Shown piece by piece: positions 8,133 to 15,829 of a stretch of 29,430 bases of DNA. The stretch lies in contig CAYRLW010000046.1 of the NCBI GenBank assembly GCA_964425215.1, positions 1-29,430 of the forward strand, read 5' to 3'. Under the pieces are notes generated by a model. It ran no database searches. It saw nothing but the letters and a program-made list of their open reading frames with translations, and was not told where the DNA came from. How positions within the stretch are numbered: the stretch's first letter is position 1; each line of letters starts with the position of its first letter. Made by a program: the position numbers and the translations under genes. This stretch comes from CAYRLW01 sp964425215. Its GTDB lineage: Bacteria > Spirochaetota > Spirochaetia > Treponematales > Breznakiellaceae.

Positions 8133-8167
8133 GGGTTAAATATACCTACTTCACCGAAGGTTGAGAA
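8133..8167 (-). promoter_or_regulatory. Promoter immediately before the Omp85-type gene
   Basis: Minus strand: TTCTCA (8167-8162, 4 of 6), 17-nt spacer, TATATT (8144-8139, 5 of 6), then six bases and the ATG. The predicted start of transcription falls on or next to the start codon. Confidence 0.45.
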
Positions 8168-8415
8168 GAAAATTGTTGCTGTCACGGAAGTCCCAGAGCG
8201 GGGGAAGCGGCAGTTCAGCCTTAAGGGCCAAAGTGTTTTGGAATTGCAAAGCGTTTCTAAACCTAAAAAAAAGTCCGAGTTTGCGATCCCCCAGAGTGGG
8301 GGTAGCGGAGGGCCCGGCGGAACGCCGGACCGGAGCGAGGGGGAGCCGGGACCAGAGGGGCGTCCATGGGGATAGTCGGTACGGTCCCGCCGATCCATGG
8401 GCTCCCCCGGTGCTT
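8168..8415. other. GC-rich gap with hairpins between ilvE and the Omp85-type gene
   Basis: No gene is supported. It holds CCCCC-AGAGT-GGGGG (8288-8302) and CCGGCG-GAA-CGCCGG (about 8314-8328), and on the minus strand a run of eight T (about 8270-8263) some 18 nt after the first hairpin. These may end ilvE transcription, but stem and T-run are not adjacent. The block is more G/C-biased than its neighbours and could be the remnant of a dispersed repeat. Confidence 0.4.
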
Positions 8416-9504
8416 CTAGACCCGGTACATCCAGCCTTTGGTATCCGCTATGGTGCCGTATTGGATTCCCTTGAGGGTTTTTTGGAGGGTCATGCTCAGT
8501 TCGCCGGGTTTGCCGTTGCCGAAGGTGACGGTTTTTCCCTGGTGGGTTAGGGATTCCAGGGGAGTGATTCCCGCGGCGGTGCCGCTGACAAAGCATTCGG
8601 CTCCTTCGGCGAAGACCTCTTCCACGGAAATTTTGCGCTCCGAGACTTTGACGCCCAGGTCCCGGGCTAGTTCGATGATGCTGGCTCGGGTGATGCCGGG
8701 GAGGATGGTGTCCCCCAGCTCGGGGGTGGCTAGTTCCCCGGATTTAAAGCGGACAAAAATGTTGGACGAGGAGCCCTCTTCCAGGTATTTGCCCTCCCGG
8801 GAGTCCAGGAACACGCATTCCATAAAGCCCGCGGCGTTGGCTTCGTGTTTGGCCAGGGTGGAGATGACGTAATTCGAGGCGGCTTTGATCCAGCCGGTGC
8901 CCCGGGGGGTGGCCCGGATGCGGTCGGTGGTGGTGGCGGCGGATTTTCCGCCCGCAAAGTAGGCGCTGACGGGGGTGGTGATGATCATGACGGCGGGGGC
9001 CTTGGAGGGGGCGACGCCGATTCCCCCTTCGGAATAGGTGAAGGGGCGGATGTAGATGGAATCGGCGGAGCTAAAGGAATCCTTTTCCCATTCGCTCTTA
9101 TAGACCGGCCGGAAGCCTAATGCGGCGTTCCGCCGGACCACGTCCAGGCAGGCGGCCACAAAGCGGTCCTCCGGGAAGCCGGGCATCAACAGGCCCTCCA
9201 TGGACCGGCGGAACCGGGCGGCGTTGCGGTCGGGCCGGAAAATGGCCAAATCCCCGTTCTTTTGGGGCAGGGCCTTGAGGCCTTCGAAGCAACCGAGGCC
9301 GTATTGGGTGGTGTAGTTTACCAGGGGCATGTCGTCGTAAAAATTGCGGGAAGCGATCAGTATATCCCTCTCTCCTTCCCCCATGGCCGCCTCTTCGGCG
9401 GGGGTTTTGTGGGGTTTTTCCAGCCACTGTTCGGTCCAGCTTTTGGATTGAATCTGGTACCAGGAACGATACGTCACGGGATACGAATTGAGGGAAAAAG
9501 CCAT
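8416..9504 (-). CDS. ilvE: Branched-chain amino-acid aminotransferase
   Basis: A 362-residue fold-type IV PLP enzyme that interconverts Leu, Ile and Val with their 2-oxo acids using glutamate/2-oxoglutarate, in the cytoplasm. Visible marks: GLGCFEGLKA (about 69-78), the substrate-arm region, the PLP lysine in GWIKAASNY (Lys207), and the class IV signature from LEEGSSSNIF (about 241) through ILPGITR (267-273) and FVSGTAAGITP (305-315). The longer reading frame back to 9576 is rejected: the ATG at 9504 has AAGGA 5-9 nt upstream and begins the family-typical N-terminus, while the extension runs into a transposon end. Length is normal for the bacterial IlvE type of about 350-370 residues. Monocistronic; a promoter is visible at 9539-9567. 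Confidence 0.95.
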   Translation of the reverse strand: MAFSLNSYPVTYRSWYQIQSKSWTEQWLEKPHKTPAEEAAMGEGERDILIASRNFYDDMPLVNYTTQYGLGCFEGLKALPQKNGDLAIFRPDRNAARFRRSMEGLLMPGFPEDRFVAACLDVVRRNAALGFRPVYKSEWEKDSFSSADSIYIRPFTYSEGGIGVAPSKAPAVMIITTPVSAYFAGGKSAATTTDRIRATPRGTGWIKAASNYVISTLAKHEANAAGFMECVFLDSREGKYLEEGSSSNIFVRFKSGELATPELGDTILPGITRASIIELARDLGVKVSERKISVEEVFAEGAECFVSGTAAGITPLESLTHQGKTVTFGNGKPGELSMTLQKTLKGIQYGTIADTKGWMYRV

Positions 9505-9538
9505 ACTATCCTTCCTTAATGTGGGTTTAAGCTGATGT

Positions 9539-9567
9539 AGTGTAGCATAACCCAAGGGGCCGGGCAA
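9539..9567 (-). promoter_or_regulatory. Likely ilvE promoter at a transposon-end junction
   Basis: Minus strand: TTGCCC (9567-9562), 17-nt spacer, TACACT (9544-9539), each 4 of 6 to consensus; predicted start near 9532. The first two T of the -35 box belong to the solo transposon end at 9566-9595, so the promoter may have been formed by that insertion. Confidence 0.4.
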
Positions 9568-9595
9568 TAGTGTCACGAAGATTAGGGAAAGCTTT
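9566..9595. mobile_element. Solo end of the 255-bp inverted-repeat element
   Basis: Thirty bases identical to the right end of the element at 20635-20889 (reverse complement of 20889-20860): AATAGTGTCACGAAGATTAG followed by GGAAAGCTTT. The rest of the element is absent; a composite hairpin repeat begins 8 nt further at 9604. Probably a truncated or decayed copy. Confidence 0.75.
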
Positions 9596-9603
9596 ACTTA
9601 GTA

Positions 9604-9756
9604 GAGGCTCTATCAAAACTCAGGGAGTTTTGATAGAGCTACCTTAGATATATATGCAGTATTTTTACTATTCTTTATAATATAAATATTTATATCGAAA
9701 CTGTAAAAATACTGCAAGAGGTTCTTTCAAAAGTAACAGACTTTTGAAAGAACCTC
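9604..9756 (-). repeat. Complete composite hairpin repeat, reverse orientation
   Basis: 153 bp: type B hairpin (9604-9642), central stem arms TGCAGTATTTTTAC and GTAAAAATACTGCA around an AT-rich loop, then type A hairpin (9718-9756). Starts GAGG, ends CCTC. Compensating changes against the other copies: TATC/GATA in stem B in place of TTTC/GAAA, and AC/GT in the central stem in place of GC/GC. Flanked by AGTA on both sides, a possible 4-bp target duplication. It lies between divergent genes (ilvE and ychF), so it is not simply a terminator. Together with the transposon end and promoters it fills the 346-bp gap 9505-9850. Confidence 0.9.
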
Positions 9757-9850
9757 AGTAGACCAAAGAAACCCTTCGTAACACTACACTCAAATATCGT
9801 TGAAGTACCTTATCTATACAAGGGGGGTGGAATCGTCGTAAAATGGGTCC

Positions 9851-10960
9851 ATGGCTTTAAATTGTGGCATTGTAGGGCTTCCCAACGTGGGGAAGTCCAC
9901 TATTTTTTCGGCGTTGACCCGCGCTCCCGCAGAGGCGGCAAATTATCCCTTTTGCACGATCAACCCGAATATTGGGATTGTGGACGTGCCGGATCCTCGG
10001 CTTAAAAAACTGACCGAACTTTTTCAGCCAAAACGGACGGTTCCGGCGTCGGTGGAGTTTGTGGATATCGCGGGTCTGGTAAAGGGAGCTTCCCAGGGTG
10101 AGGGGTTGGGGAACCAGTTCCTTTCCCATATCCGCGAGGTGGGGGTCATCGCCCAGGTGGTCCGGTGTTTTGACGATCCGGATATTATCCACGTGTCCAA
10201 CAAAGTGGATCCCGCTTCGGATATGGAGACGATCAACGTGGAGCTGGCTCTGGCGGACCTGGATACGGTGGCTAAGCGGAGGGATAGGGCCCTGCGGACC
10301 CTGAAGGTCCAGGGGAAGGATCAGCAAAAGCAGGCCGAATTGGTCCTGGGAGCGTTGGACAAGGTGCAGGGGGCCCTGGAGCAGGGACAACCGGCCCGGT
10401 CGGTTCCCCTTTCGGAGGACGAGAAAGCGGCCCTGTACGATTCCCATCTGATTACCATGAAGCCCCAGCTGTACGTGTGCAACGTGGACGAGGAAGGGAT
10501 GCGGAACGGCAACCCCTACGTGGACGCGGTAAAGGCCCGGGCGGCGGCGGAGGGTTCCGACGCGGTGGTGATCTGCGGAAAATTCGAGGCCGAGTTGGCG
10601 GATCTGGAGAGCGAGGATGAACGGTTAGCCTTCTTAGGCGAAATCGGCCTGGGCGAATCGGGGCTTTCGTCGCTGATCCACGCGGCGTATCATTTGTTGG
10701 GTCTGCGGACCTTTTTTACCGCGGGGCAGGACGAGTGCCGAGCGTGGACCATCCACGCGGGGGACACGGCGCCCAAGGCGGCGGGGGTTATTCACACGGA
10801 TTTTGAAAAGGGCTTTATCAAAGCGGAGGTCTACTCCTACGAGGACCTTTTGACCTACGGGAGTGAAGCTAAAATAAAAGAAGCGGGGAAGTACCGCATC
10901 GAGGGCAAGGAGTATCTGGTCCGCGATGGGGATATTATGTTCTTCAAGTTTAACGTATAA
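9851..10960 (+). CDS. ychF: YchF/Ola1-type P-loop NTPase
   Basis: A 369-residue ribosome-associated, ATP-preferring member of the Obg-related GTPase superfamily, tied to translation and stress responses. G1 motif GLPNVGKS (8-15), switch II DIAGLVKGAS (about 73-82), and NVDE in place of NKxD near 211, the feature linked to ATP preference in this family; the C-terminal TGS domain ends FFKFNV as usual. Full family length. The start is fixed: an in-frame TAA lies at 9839 and no other start lies between. The only good ribosome-binding site (AAGGGGGG, 9820-9827) is 23 nt upstream, unusually far; a 5-codon reading frame (ATG 9843, ending at 9860) overlaps the start and could couple translation. The next gene follows after 13 nt. 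Confidence 0.96.
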   Translation: MALNCGIVGLPNVGKSTIFSALTRAPAEAANYPFCTINPNIGIVDVPDPRLKKLTELFQPKRTVPASVEFVDIAGLVKGASQGEGLGNQFLSHIREVGVIAQVVRCFDDPDIIHVSNKVDPASDMETINVELALADLDTVAKRRDRALRTLKVQGKDQQKQAELVLGALDKVQGALEQGQPARSVPLSEDEKAALYDSHLITMKPQLYVCNVDEEGMRNGNPYVDAVKARAAAEGSDAVVICGKFEAELADLESEDERLAFLGEIGLGESGLSSLIHAAYHLLGLRTFFTAGQDECRAWTIHAGDTAPKAAGVIHTDFEKGFIKAEVYSYEDLLTYGSEAKIKEAGKYRIEGKEYLVRDGDIMFFKFNV

Positions 10961-10973
10961 GGGGAGAGGATCG

Positions 10974-11540
10974 ATGGTACCCACGAGGGAAGATGCCATT
11001 TTACTATGGCGGACCTACAACGACGATGAGGGACTTTGGCGGCACGCCCTTTCGGTGGAGGCGACCATGCGTCATTTCGCGGTAAAGGCGGGGGAGGATC
11101 CGGATGTATGGGGGATAATCGGTTTGGTACATGATATCGATTATCAAAAATATCCCCAGGAACACTGCGTCCGCGCCCGGTCTCTGTTAGAGCAGGCCCA
11201 GTGGCCCGAGTCGTATATCCGGGCGGTGGTCAGCCACGGGTGGGGGCTTTGTTCGGACGTGGAGCCCCAAAGCGCCTTGGAAAAGACCCTGTACGCGGTG
11301 GACGAGTTGACGGGCTTTATCACGGCCTGCGCTTTGGTTCGGCCGTCCAAAAGCGTGTCGGATCTGGAAGTTAAATCGGTACGGAAAAAATGGAAGGCCC
11401 CGGCTTTCGCGGCGGGGGTAAACCGGGATGTGATAGAAAAGGGAGCCGGCTTGTTGGGGGTGGAGTTGGATTATTTAATCCAAGAGACTATTCTGGCTAT
11501 GCGGTCGGTGGCTTCCGAAATAGGTTTGGCGGGGGCCTAA
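10974..11540 (+). CDS. HD-domain phosphohydrolase-family protein
   Basis: 188 residues. The HD metal-site pattern is visible: His24, His53-Asp54 (LVHDID), and Asp110 (VDELTG). This is the small stand-alone HD family often annotated as a metal-dependent phosphohydrolase; the substrate is unknown. The ATG at 10974, 13 nt after ychF, has GGGGAGAGG upstream and is preferred to an in-frame start inside ychF at 10926. Likely co-transcribed with ychF. Its last 44 nt overlap the convergent MFS gene. Confidence 0.85.
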   Translation: MVPTREDAILLWRTYNDDEGLWRHALSVEATMRHFAVKAGEDPDVWGIIGLVHDIDYQKYPQEHCVRARSLLEQAQWPESYIRAVVSHGWGLCSDVEPQSALEKTLYAVDELTGFITACALVRPSKSVSDLEVKSVRKKWKAPAFAAGVNRDVIEKGAGLLGVELDYLIQETILAMRSVASEIGLAGA

Positions 11541-12753
11541 ACCCATCGCGACGGGCGATTTGTAACAGCAAAAAGCCCGCAAAAAGGGCGAGTACCGATA
11601 CGAAGGGCCACAGGGTCCGACTGCCAAAGCGTTCCACAAAGGCGCCCCCTAAGAGGGGGGCCCCCGCGGCTCCCAATCCGGAGACCCAGCTGATAAAGCC
11701 GTTGACCCGTCCCCGATGGGAACTGGGGGTGTGGGCGGCGATGAAAACCTGAACGTTGGTGGCGGAGATGATTTCTCCCCAGGTCCAAACGACGGTCGAA
11801 AGGAGCACCCACAGGGGACGCACGGCCACAAAGAGCATGCCGAACCCCAGGGCGTACAGCAGGGCGGCGATGGCGATGTTGGCCGAGGGGCGGCGCTTGC
11901 CCAAGAGGGCGGTTAAGGGGGCGGTACAGAGGACCACCGTCAGGCCGTTGGTGGTCATGACGGTACCGTAGATCGAGGGTCCCTTAGCTCCGAGGGTTTC
12001 GTTTAAAAAGATGGGCAGGCCGAACATTTGCTGGCTGTACACGAATTGGAGCAGAAGGTTGGTTCCCGCGAAGGCCCATAGAAGGGGGCGTTTCCGAAGG
12101 ACGGTTAGCAAAGAGCCCGTTTCCGGTTGTTCCTGGAGCTCCGTTCCCTCCGTGGGGGCGCTTTTGGCCCCTGGTTGCCCCAGGACGGTGGACAGCATTA
12201 TGGAAACGATAAGCAAAGACACGGCGTTTCCCATAAACATAAGTTCCGTGTGGGAAGAAAAAAGGTACCCCGCCATCAGGGGACCGATGGAAAAGCCAAT
12301 ATTGTTTCCCCAATACAAAAGGGCGTACGCCCGTTTACGTTCCTCCGGAGCCGTCAGATCCGCCACCAGGGCGTTGAAAATCGGCCAGGAAGCCTGCAGG
12401 AGCACGTAGGCCGTGGCGATTAGGAAGGGAACGGCGGGGACCAGACCTAGGAGGGCGCAGGTTAGCATAAGCGCCGAGGCGGTCATCTGAAGCGCCGCGA
12501 TGGTCCGTTTTCGGCCAAAGGCGTCCCCCAGTTTCCCGCCGCTCAGAAAGCCCACCCCCGCTAGCAGAGAGATTAGGGACATAAAAATTCCCGCGCTAGC
12601 CTTTGAATAGCCCAGTTTAATCGTTAACAGCATGGTCAAAAAGGGAAACACAAAGTTTCCCATGGAATTGATAAGCCGAACGATAAAGAGAATTTTTATA
12701 GATCGGTCTATTTTTCCTATAGTTCCTGTCGATATTTTCATTAGGCCCATCAT
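11497..12753 (-). CDS. MFS transporter
   Basis: About 418 residues with roughly 12 hydrophobic helices. The loop after helix 2 contains GGKLGDAFGRKRT, the classical MFS motif between helices 2 and 3, so a secondary transporter of the inner membrane; multidrug or small-metabolite efflux is a guess. The start is uncertain: ATG codons at 12753, 12750 and 12741 are all possible, and none has a good ribosome-binding site. The frame is open back to 12867, but that extension (Arg/Pro-rich) is not MFS-like and would cross the leader of the next gene. The 3' end overlaps the HD-domain gene by 44 nt, tail to tail. Confidence 0.88.
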   Translation of the reverse strand: MMGLMKISTGTIGKIDRSIKILFIVRLINSMGNFVFPFLTMLLTIKLGYSKASAGIFMSLISLLAGVGFLSGGKLGDAFGRKRTIAALQMTASALMLTCALLGLVPAVPFLIATAYVLLQASWPIFNALVADLTAPEERKRAYALLYWGNNIGFSIGPLMAGYLFSSHTELMFMGNAVSLLIVSIMLSTVLGQPGAKSAPTEGTELQEQPETGSLLTVLRKRPLLWAFAGTNLLLQFVYSQQMFGLPIFLNETLGAKGPSIYGTVMTTNGLTVVLCTAPLTALLGKRRPSANIAIAALLYALGFGMLFVAVRPLWVLLSTVVWTWGEIISATNVQVFIAAHTPSSHRGRVNGFISWVSGLGAAGAPLLGGAFVERFGSRTLWPFVSVLALFAGFLLLQIARRDGFRPPPNLFRKPPTA

Positions 12754-12854
12754 ACAACGCCGGAAGTCCCTATGGCTATTAGGAGCCTTTCGAACTGGTG
12801 GATTTTTAGGCCGGAACGGGGGCTCTATAACCCAAAGCCTTGACGGGATTCCGT

Positions 12855-12882
12855 ATCCAAGGCACACTGGCTTGGATTTTTT
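12855..12882 (+). terminator. Terminator-like hairpin in the leader of the CNBD gene
   Basis: ATCCAAG (12855-12861), a 9-nt loop, CTTGGAT (12871-12877), running into six T (12877-12882), 15 nt before the start codon at 12898. No plus-strand gene ends near it, so it may act as an attenuator. The upstream CCAAAGCC (about 12832-12839) could pair with GGCTTGG (12869-12875) and exclude the terminator. A weak promoter (TTTTTA, 17 nt, TATAAC near 12825) would make a leader of about 60 nt. Confidence 0.45.
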
Positions 12883-12897
12883 ATTTTGGAGCAGGTA

Positions 12898-13347
12898 ATG
12901 GTCGATTCCGCGTCTTTACAAAAGTATTCCCTTTTTGGTGGTTTGGTAAAAGAACAGATCGAGCGTATCCGACCCCTTTTGGGGCAGGAAGGGTACGCGG
13001 CGGGGGAAAATATAATCGTCGAAGGGGACCGTAACGATAGAATACGCTTTATTTTGGAGGGCCGGGTTGCGATTATTCGAGATGGGGTGGTCCTGACCGA
13101 GTTGGGCGAAGGGGAAACCTTTGGGGAAATGGAAGTGCTGGACGTCATGCCCTCGGTGGCCAGCGTCCGCGCTCTGGTCCCTACCAGGGTTGCTACCATT
13201 TCCAATAAAATGTTGCGGGACGTGTACAAAATGGACGCGGGTATTTTTTCTCTGGTGATTATGAATTTAGCCCGGGACCTTTCCCGCCGGCTCCGGCGGA
13301 TGGACGAATTGCACTCCCAGGAACATCAAAAGAAAGATCTAACCTAG
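12898..13347 (+). CDS. Stand-alone cyclic-nucleotide-binding-fold protein with altered ligand pocket
   Basis: 149 residues with one CNBD beta-roll (about 5-120) and a short charged helical tail; no helix-turn-helix, so not a Crp-type DNA binder. The phosphate-binding cassette reads FGEMEVLDVMPSVASVRA (about 75-92): the Gly-Glu is present but the Arg-Ser pair that holds the cyclic phosphate in Crp is replaced by Ser-Val. Cyclic nucleotide binding is therefore doubtful. The start is ATG 12898 with GGAG (12888-12891) 6 nt upstream; a TTG at 12886 is less likely because it would overlap that site. The stop codon is part of the following hairpin. Role unknown; probably a regulatory or scaffold protein. 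Confidence 0.85.
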   Translation: MVDSASLQKYSLFGGLVKEQIERIRPLLGQEGYAAGENIIVEGDRNDRIRFILEGRVAIIRDGVVLTELGEGETFGEMEVLDVMPSVASVRALVPTRVATISNKMLRDVYKMDAGIFSLVIMNLARDLSRRLRRMDELHSQEHQKKDLT

Positions 13348-13379
13348 GAGTTTATCGGACTTGTCCGACAAACTCCTAG
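13344..13379. terminator. Long hairpin overlapping the CNBD stop codon
   Basis: CTAGGAGTTTATCGGAC (13344-13360) pairs with GTCCGACAAACTCCTAG (13363-13379): 16 of 17 positions match, with a minimal loop. The TAG stop (13345-13347) is inside the stem. There is no T-run, so it may act in 3'-end protection rather than as a standard intrinsic terminator. Confidence 0.6.
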
Positions 13380-13393
13380 TTCAACAAACTACT

Positions 13394-13432
13394 AAGGCTC
13401 TTTCAAAAGTCTGTTATTTTTGAAAGGGCCTC
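13394..13432. repeat. Solo 39-nt hairpin repeat (type A)
   Basis: Same length and core as the type A arm of the composites (TTTCAAAAGTCTGTTATTTTTGAAA), ends AAGG/CCTC. Flanked by TACT on both sides (13390-13393 and 13433-13436), possibly a target duplication. It lies between the convergent CNBD and pckG genes. Confidence 0.8.
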
Positions 13433-13447
13433 TACTAAAAACGCGTT

Positions 13448-15268
13448 TTAACCGTTCAGCCGCTTCTCTATGGCATCCAGCTCTCTGGCCAATTCTTTGG
13501 GAAGTTTGGCGCCGAACTTGGGATAGTGGTTTTGCCGTACGTCAGCAATCTCCTTTTTCCAACCCTCCACGTCAACCTTAAGCAGTTCCTTCATATCCGC
13601 TTCGGATACGCCCGCAGGCCGCTGGATAGCGTCTACGGTGGGCATAAAGCCGATGGGGGTATCCACCGCCTTGCCGGTGCCCGCACAGCGTTCAAAAACC
13701 CACGCGAGGACGCGGCTATTGTCGCCGTAGCCGGGCCAGAGCCATTTGCCCTCGGCGGTTTTGCGGAACCAGTTGACAAAGAAGATCTTGGGCAGTTTGT
13801 CCGCGCTGGTCTTTTTGCCGATGTTAATCCAATGTTGGAAGTAATCGCCCATGTGGTACCCGCAGAAGGGGAGCATGGCAAAGGGGTCCCGGCGAACGGT
13901 TCCCGCTTTCAGGTCCAACGCGGCGGCGGTAATTTCGGAGCCCACGATGGAACCCATAAAGACCCCGTGGATCCAGTCCTTCGCTTCGTGAACCAGGGGG
14001 ATCGTGTTGGGTCGGCGGCCCCCAAAGAGTATGGCGCTGATGGGCACCCCGGCGGGGTCTTCCCATTCCTTGGCGATGACAGGACACTGCCGTGCGGGGG
14101 CGGTAAACCGCGAATTGGGGTGGGCCGCGGGTTTTTGTTCCTTATCGGCCTTGTTCTGTACCCATTCGTTGCCGTTCCAGTCGATGAGCTTTCCAGGGGC
14201 GTCGTATCCGATGCCTTCCCACCATACATCCTTATCCTCGGTCATGGCGACGTTGGTGAAAATGGTATTTTTCTGGATAGAGTACATGGCGTTGGGGTTG
14301 GATTCCATGTTCGTGCCCGGGGCTACGCCAAAGAAGCCCGCTTCCGGGTTGATGGCGTACAGCCGGCCGTCCTTGCCGAACTTCATCCAGGCGATATCGT
14401 CGCCGATGGTTTCCACCTTCCAGCCCGGCAGGGTGGGAACCAGCATGGCCAGGTTGGTTTTTCCGCAGGCAGAGGGGAACGCGGCGCTGATATACTTGGC
14501 CTCACCCTTGGGGTTGGTGATCTTCAGGATCAGCATGTGTTCCGCGAGCCAGCCTTCATCCCGGGCGATAACCGAAGCTATCCGGAGGGCCAGACATTTT
14601 TTACCCAGCAGGGCGTTGCCGCCGTACCCCGATCCGTAGGACCAAATTTCCCGGGTTTCGGGGAAGTGGGAAATATATTTTTTCTCGATGGGGGCGCAGG
14701 GCCATTTGCCGTTATCGCTTTCTCCCTTAGCCAGGGGTTTTCCTACGGAATGGAAGCAGGGGACGTATTCTCCCTTATCTCCCAAAATATCCAACACCTT
14801 GGTACCCACCCGGGTCATGGTGTGCATGTTCGCCACGACGTACTCGGAATCGGTAATCTCAACGCCGATTTTGGCGATGTTGGAACCCACGGGACCCATG
14901 GAGAAGGGAATGACGTACATGGTCCGACCCTTCATACAACCCTTATATAGGTCGGTCATGGTTTTTTTAAGATCCGCCGGGTCAATCCAATTGTTGGTGG
15001 GACCCGCGTCGTCCTGGGATTTGCTGGCAATAAAGGTTCGGTTCTCCACCCGGGCCACGTCTGAGGGTTCGGAACGATACAGAACACAGCCGGGGCGTTT
15101 TTCCGGATTCAACCGAATAGCCATGCCGGAATCCACATTTATCTTGATCATACGGTCGTATTCGGCCTGGCTTCCGTCGCAGACTTCTACCGCGTCGGGG
15201 GTCATCAGGGCTACCGCCTCTTCGATCCATTTTTTTAGACCGGGGTGTTTAAGTTCGCTTACTTTCAT
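13448..15268 (-). CDS. pckG: Phosphoenolpyruvate carboxykinase (GTP)
   Basis: 606 residues, normal length for the GTP-dependent family. Catalyses oxaloacetate + GTP to PEP + GDP + CO2; in fermenting anaerobes it often runs in the CO2-fixing direction toward oxaloacetate and succinate. Visible motifs: the P-loop FPSACGKTNLAM (264-275) with the family-specific hyper-reactive Cys268, the metal-binding GDDIAW (289-294), and PEP-binding residues in the N-terminal domain (SEPSDVARVE). Start ATG 15268 with AAGGAG 6-7 nt upstream. Promoter candidate at 15326-15354. It stands alone between hairpin repeats. Confidence 0.97.
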   Translation of the reverse strand: MKVSELKHPGLKKWIEEAVALMTPDAVEVCDGSQAEYDRMIKINVDSGMAIRLNPEKRPGCVLYRSEPSDVARVENRTFIASKSQDDAGPTNNWIDPADLKKTMTDLYKGCMKGRTMYVIPFSMGPVGSNIAKIGVEITDSEYVVANMHTMTRVGTKVLDILGDKGEYVPCFHSVGKPLAKGESDNGKWPCAPIEKKYISHFPETREIWSYGSGYGGNALLGKKCLALRIASVIARDEGWLAEHMLILKITNPKGEAKYISAAFPSACGKTNLAMLVPTLPGWKVETIGDDIAWMKFGKDGRLYAINPEAGFFGVAPGTNMESNPNAMYSIQKNTIFTNVAMTEDKDVWWEGIGYDAPGKLIDWNGNEWVQNKADKEQKPAAHPNSRFTAPARQCPVIAKEWEDPAGVPISAILFGGRRPNTIPLVHEAKDWIHGVFMGSIVGSEITAAALDLKAGTVRRDPFAMLPFCGYHMGDYFQHWINIGKKTSADKLPKIFFVNWFRKTAEGKWLWPGYGDNSRVLAWVFERCAGTGKAVDTPIGFMPTVDAIQRPAGVSEADMKELLKVDVEGWKKEIADVRQNHYPKFGAKLPKELARELDAIEKRLNG

Positions 15269-15325
15269 AGGAGCTCCTTAGAAAAAAATTAGGGGGGGCT
15301 ACCTTGTAGAGGTCTACCATCAATA

Positions 15326-15354
15326 AGAATACAAAAAATATCAAATAAGTACAA
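15326..15354 (-). promoter_or_regulatory. Candidate pckG promoter
   Basis: Minus strand: TTGTAC (15354-15349), 17-nt spacer, TATTCT (15331-15326). The predicted start is near 15319, leaving a leader of about 50 nt with a purine-rich ribosome-binding site. Moderate match only. Confidence 0.35.
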
Positions 15355-15365
15355 GGGGATGGCTT

Positions 15366-15773
15366 TTAGGCAACCAAATTTAAAAGGGTGCCAACAGGCG
15401 CAGAAGGATGCGGTTTGTAGGGCATGGCCGCGCTTTCCGCGATGGCGGCGCGGATTTCTTTTTCGTATTGTTCGATCAGGGCGTCGATTTTTCGGGGGTC
15501 CGTGGCAATGGAATCCCTTTGGGCTTTTAGGGGTACCTGGGACGCGGATCTTTTTATTTGAGACAGTTGATCGATCAGGACGTCTAATATTTTAAGTTTC
15601 GTAAGAGGGACCCCCGGTTCTCCGTTTTCGGCGGGTATACCGGATACGTGTTTAAAATTGGAATAAATATAGCTGGAAGGGGAGACGGGAAACGATAGCC
15701 TACCCACTTGGTACGCCGACAAAGCATAACTAATATCGGGAAATGAATTTATAGAAGCCGTTCCAAGAATCAT
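15366..15773 (-). CDS. Small conserved-looking protein, function unknown
   Basis: 135 residues, no signal peptide or membrane helix. The middle (about 58-112) is helical and amphipathic (KLKILDVLIDQLSQIK, then IDALIEQYEKEIRAAIAESA), suggesting a coiled-coil or helical-hairpin protein; the N-terminal 55 residues are Ser/Tyr/Pro-rich, perhaps disordered. The ATG at 15773 has GGAAGGATGGGAGT upstream, so translation is well supported. A composite hairpin repeat lies between it and the upstream gene on the same strand. I do not recognise the family. Confidence 0.7.
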   Translation of the reverse strand: MILGTASINSFPDISYALSAYQVGRLSFPVSPSSYIYSNFKHVSGIPAENGEPGVPLTKLKILDVLIDQLSQIKRSASQVPLKAQRDSIATDPRKIDALIEQYEKEIRAAIAESAAMPYKPHPSAPVGTLLNLVA

Positions 15774-15829
15774 ACTCCCATCCTTCCTTTACCCTATTAT
15801 CGGAAGAATAGGAATTTTATTTAGATTCT

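Noticed and set aside
8117..8596. Open frames across the ilvE/Omp85 gap
   Set aside because: Pro/Arg-rich translations without ribosome-binding sites, overlapping ilvE; probably shadows of GC-rich sequence.
9505..9576. N-terminal extension of IlvE
   Set aside because: It crosses a transposon end and the likely promoter; ATG 9504 has a good ribosome-binding site.
12754..12867. N-terminal extension of the MFS transporter
   Set aside because: The Arg/Pro-rich extension lacks MFS features and would overlap the leader and hairpin of the CNBD gene.
13526..14950. A 474-codon open frame on the plus strand
   Set aside because: It lies wholly antisense to pckG, has no recognisable domain and no ribosome-binding site; it results from the codon bias of the real gene.
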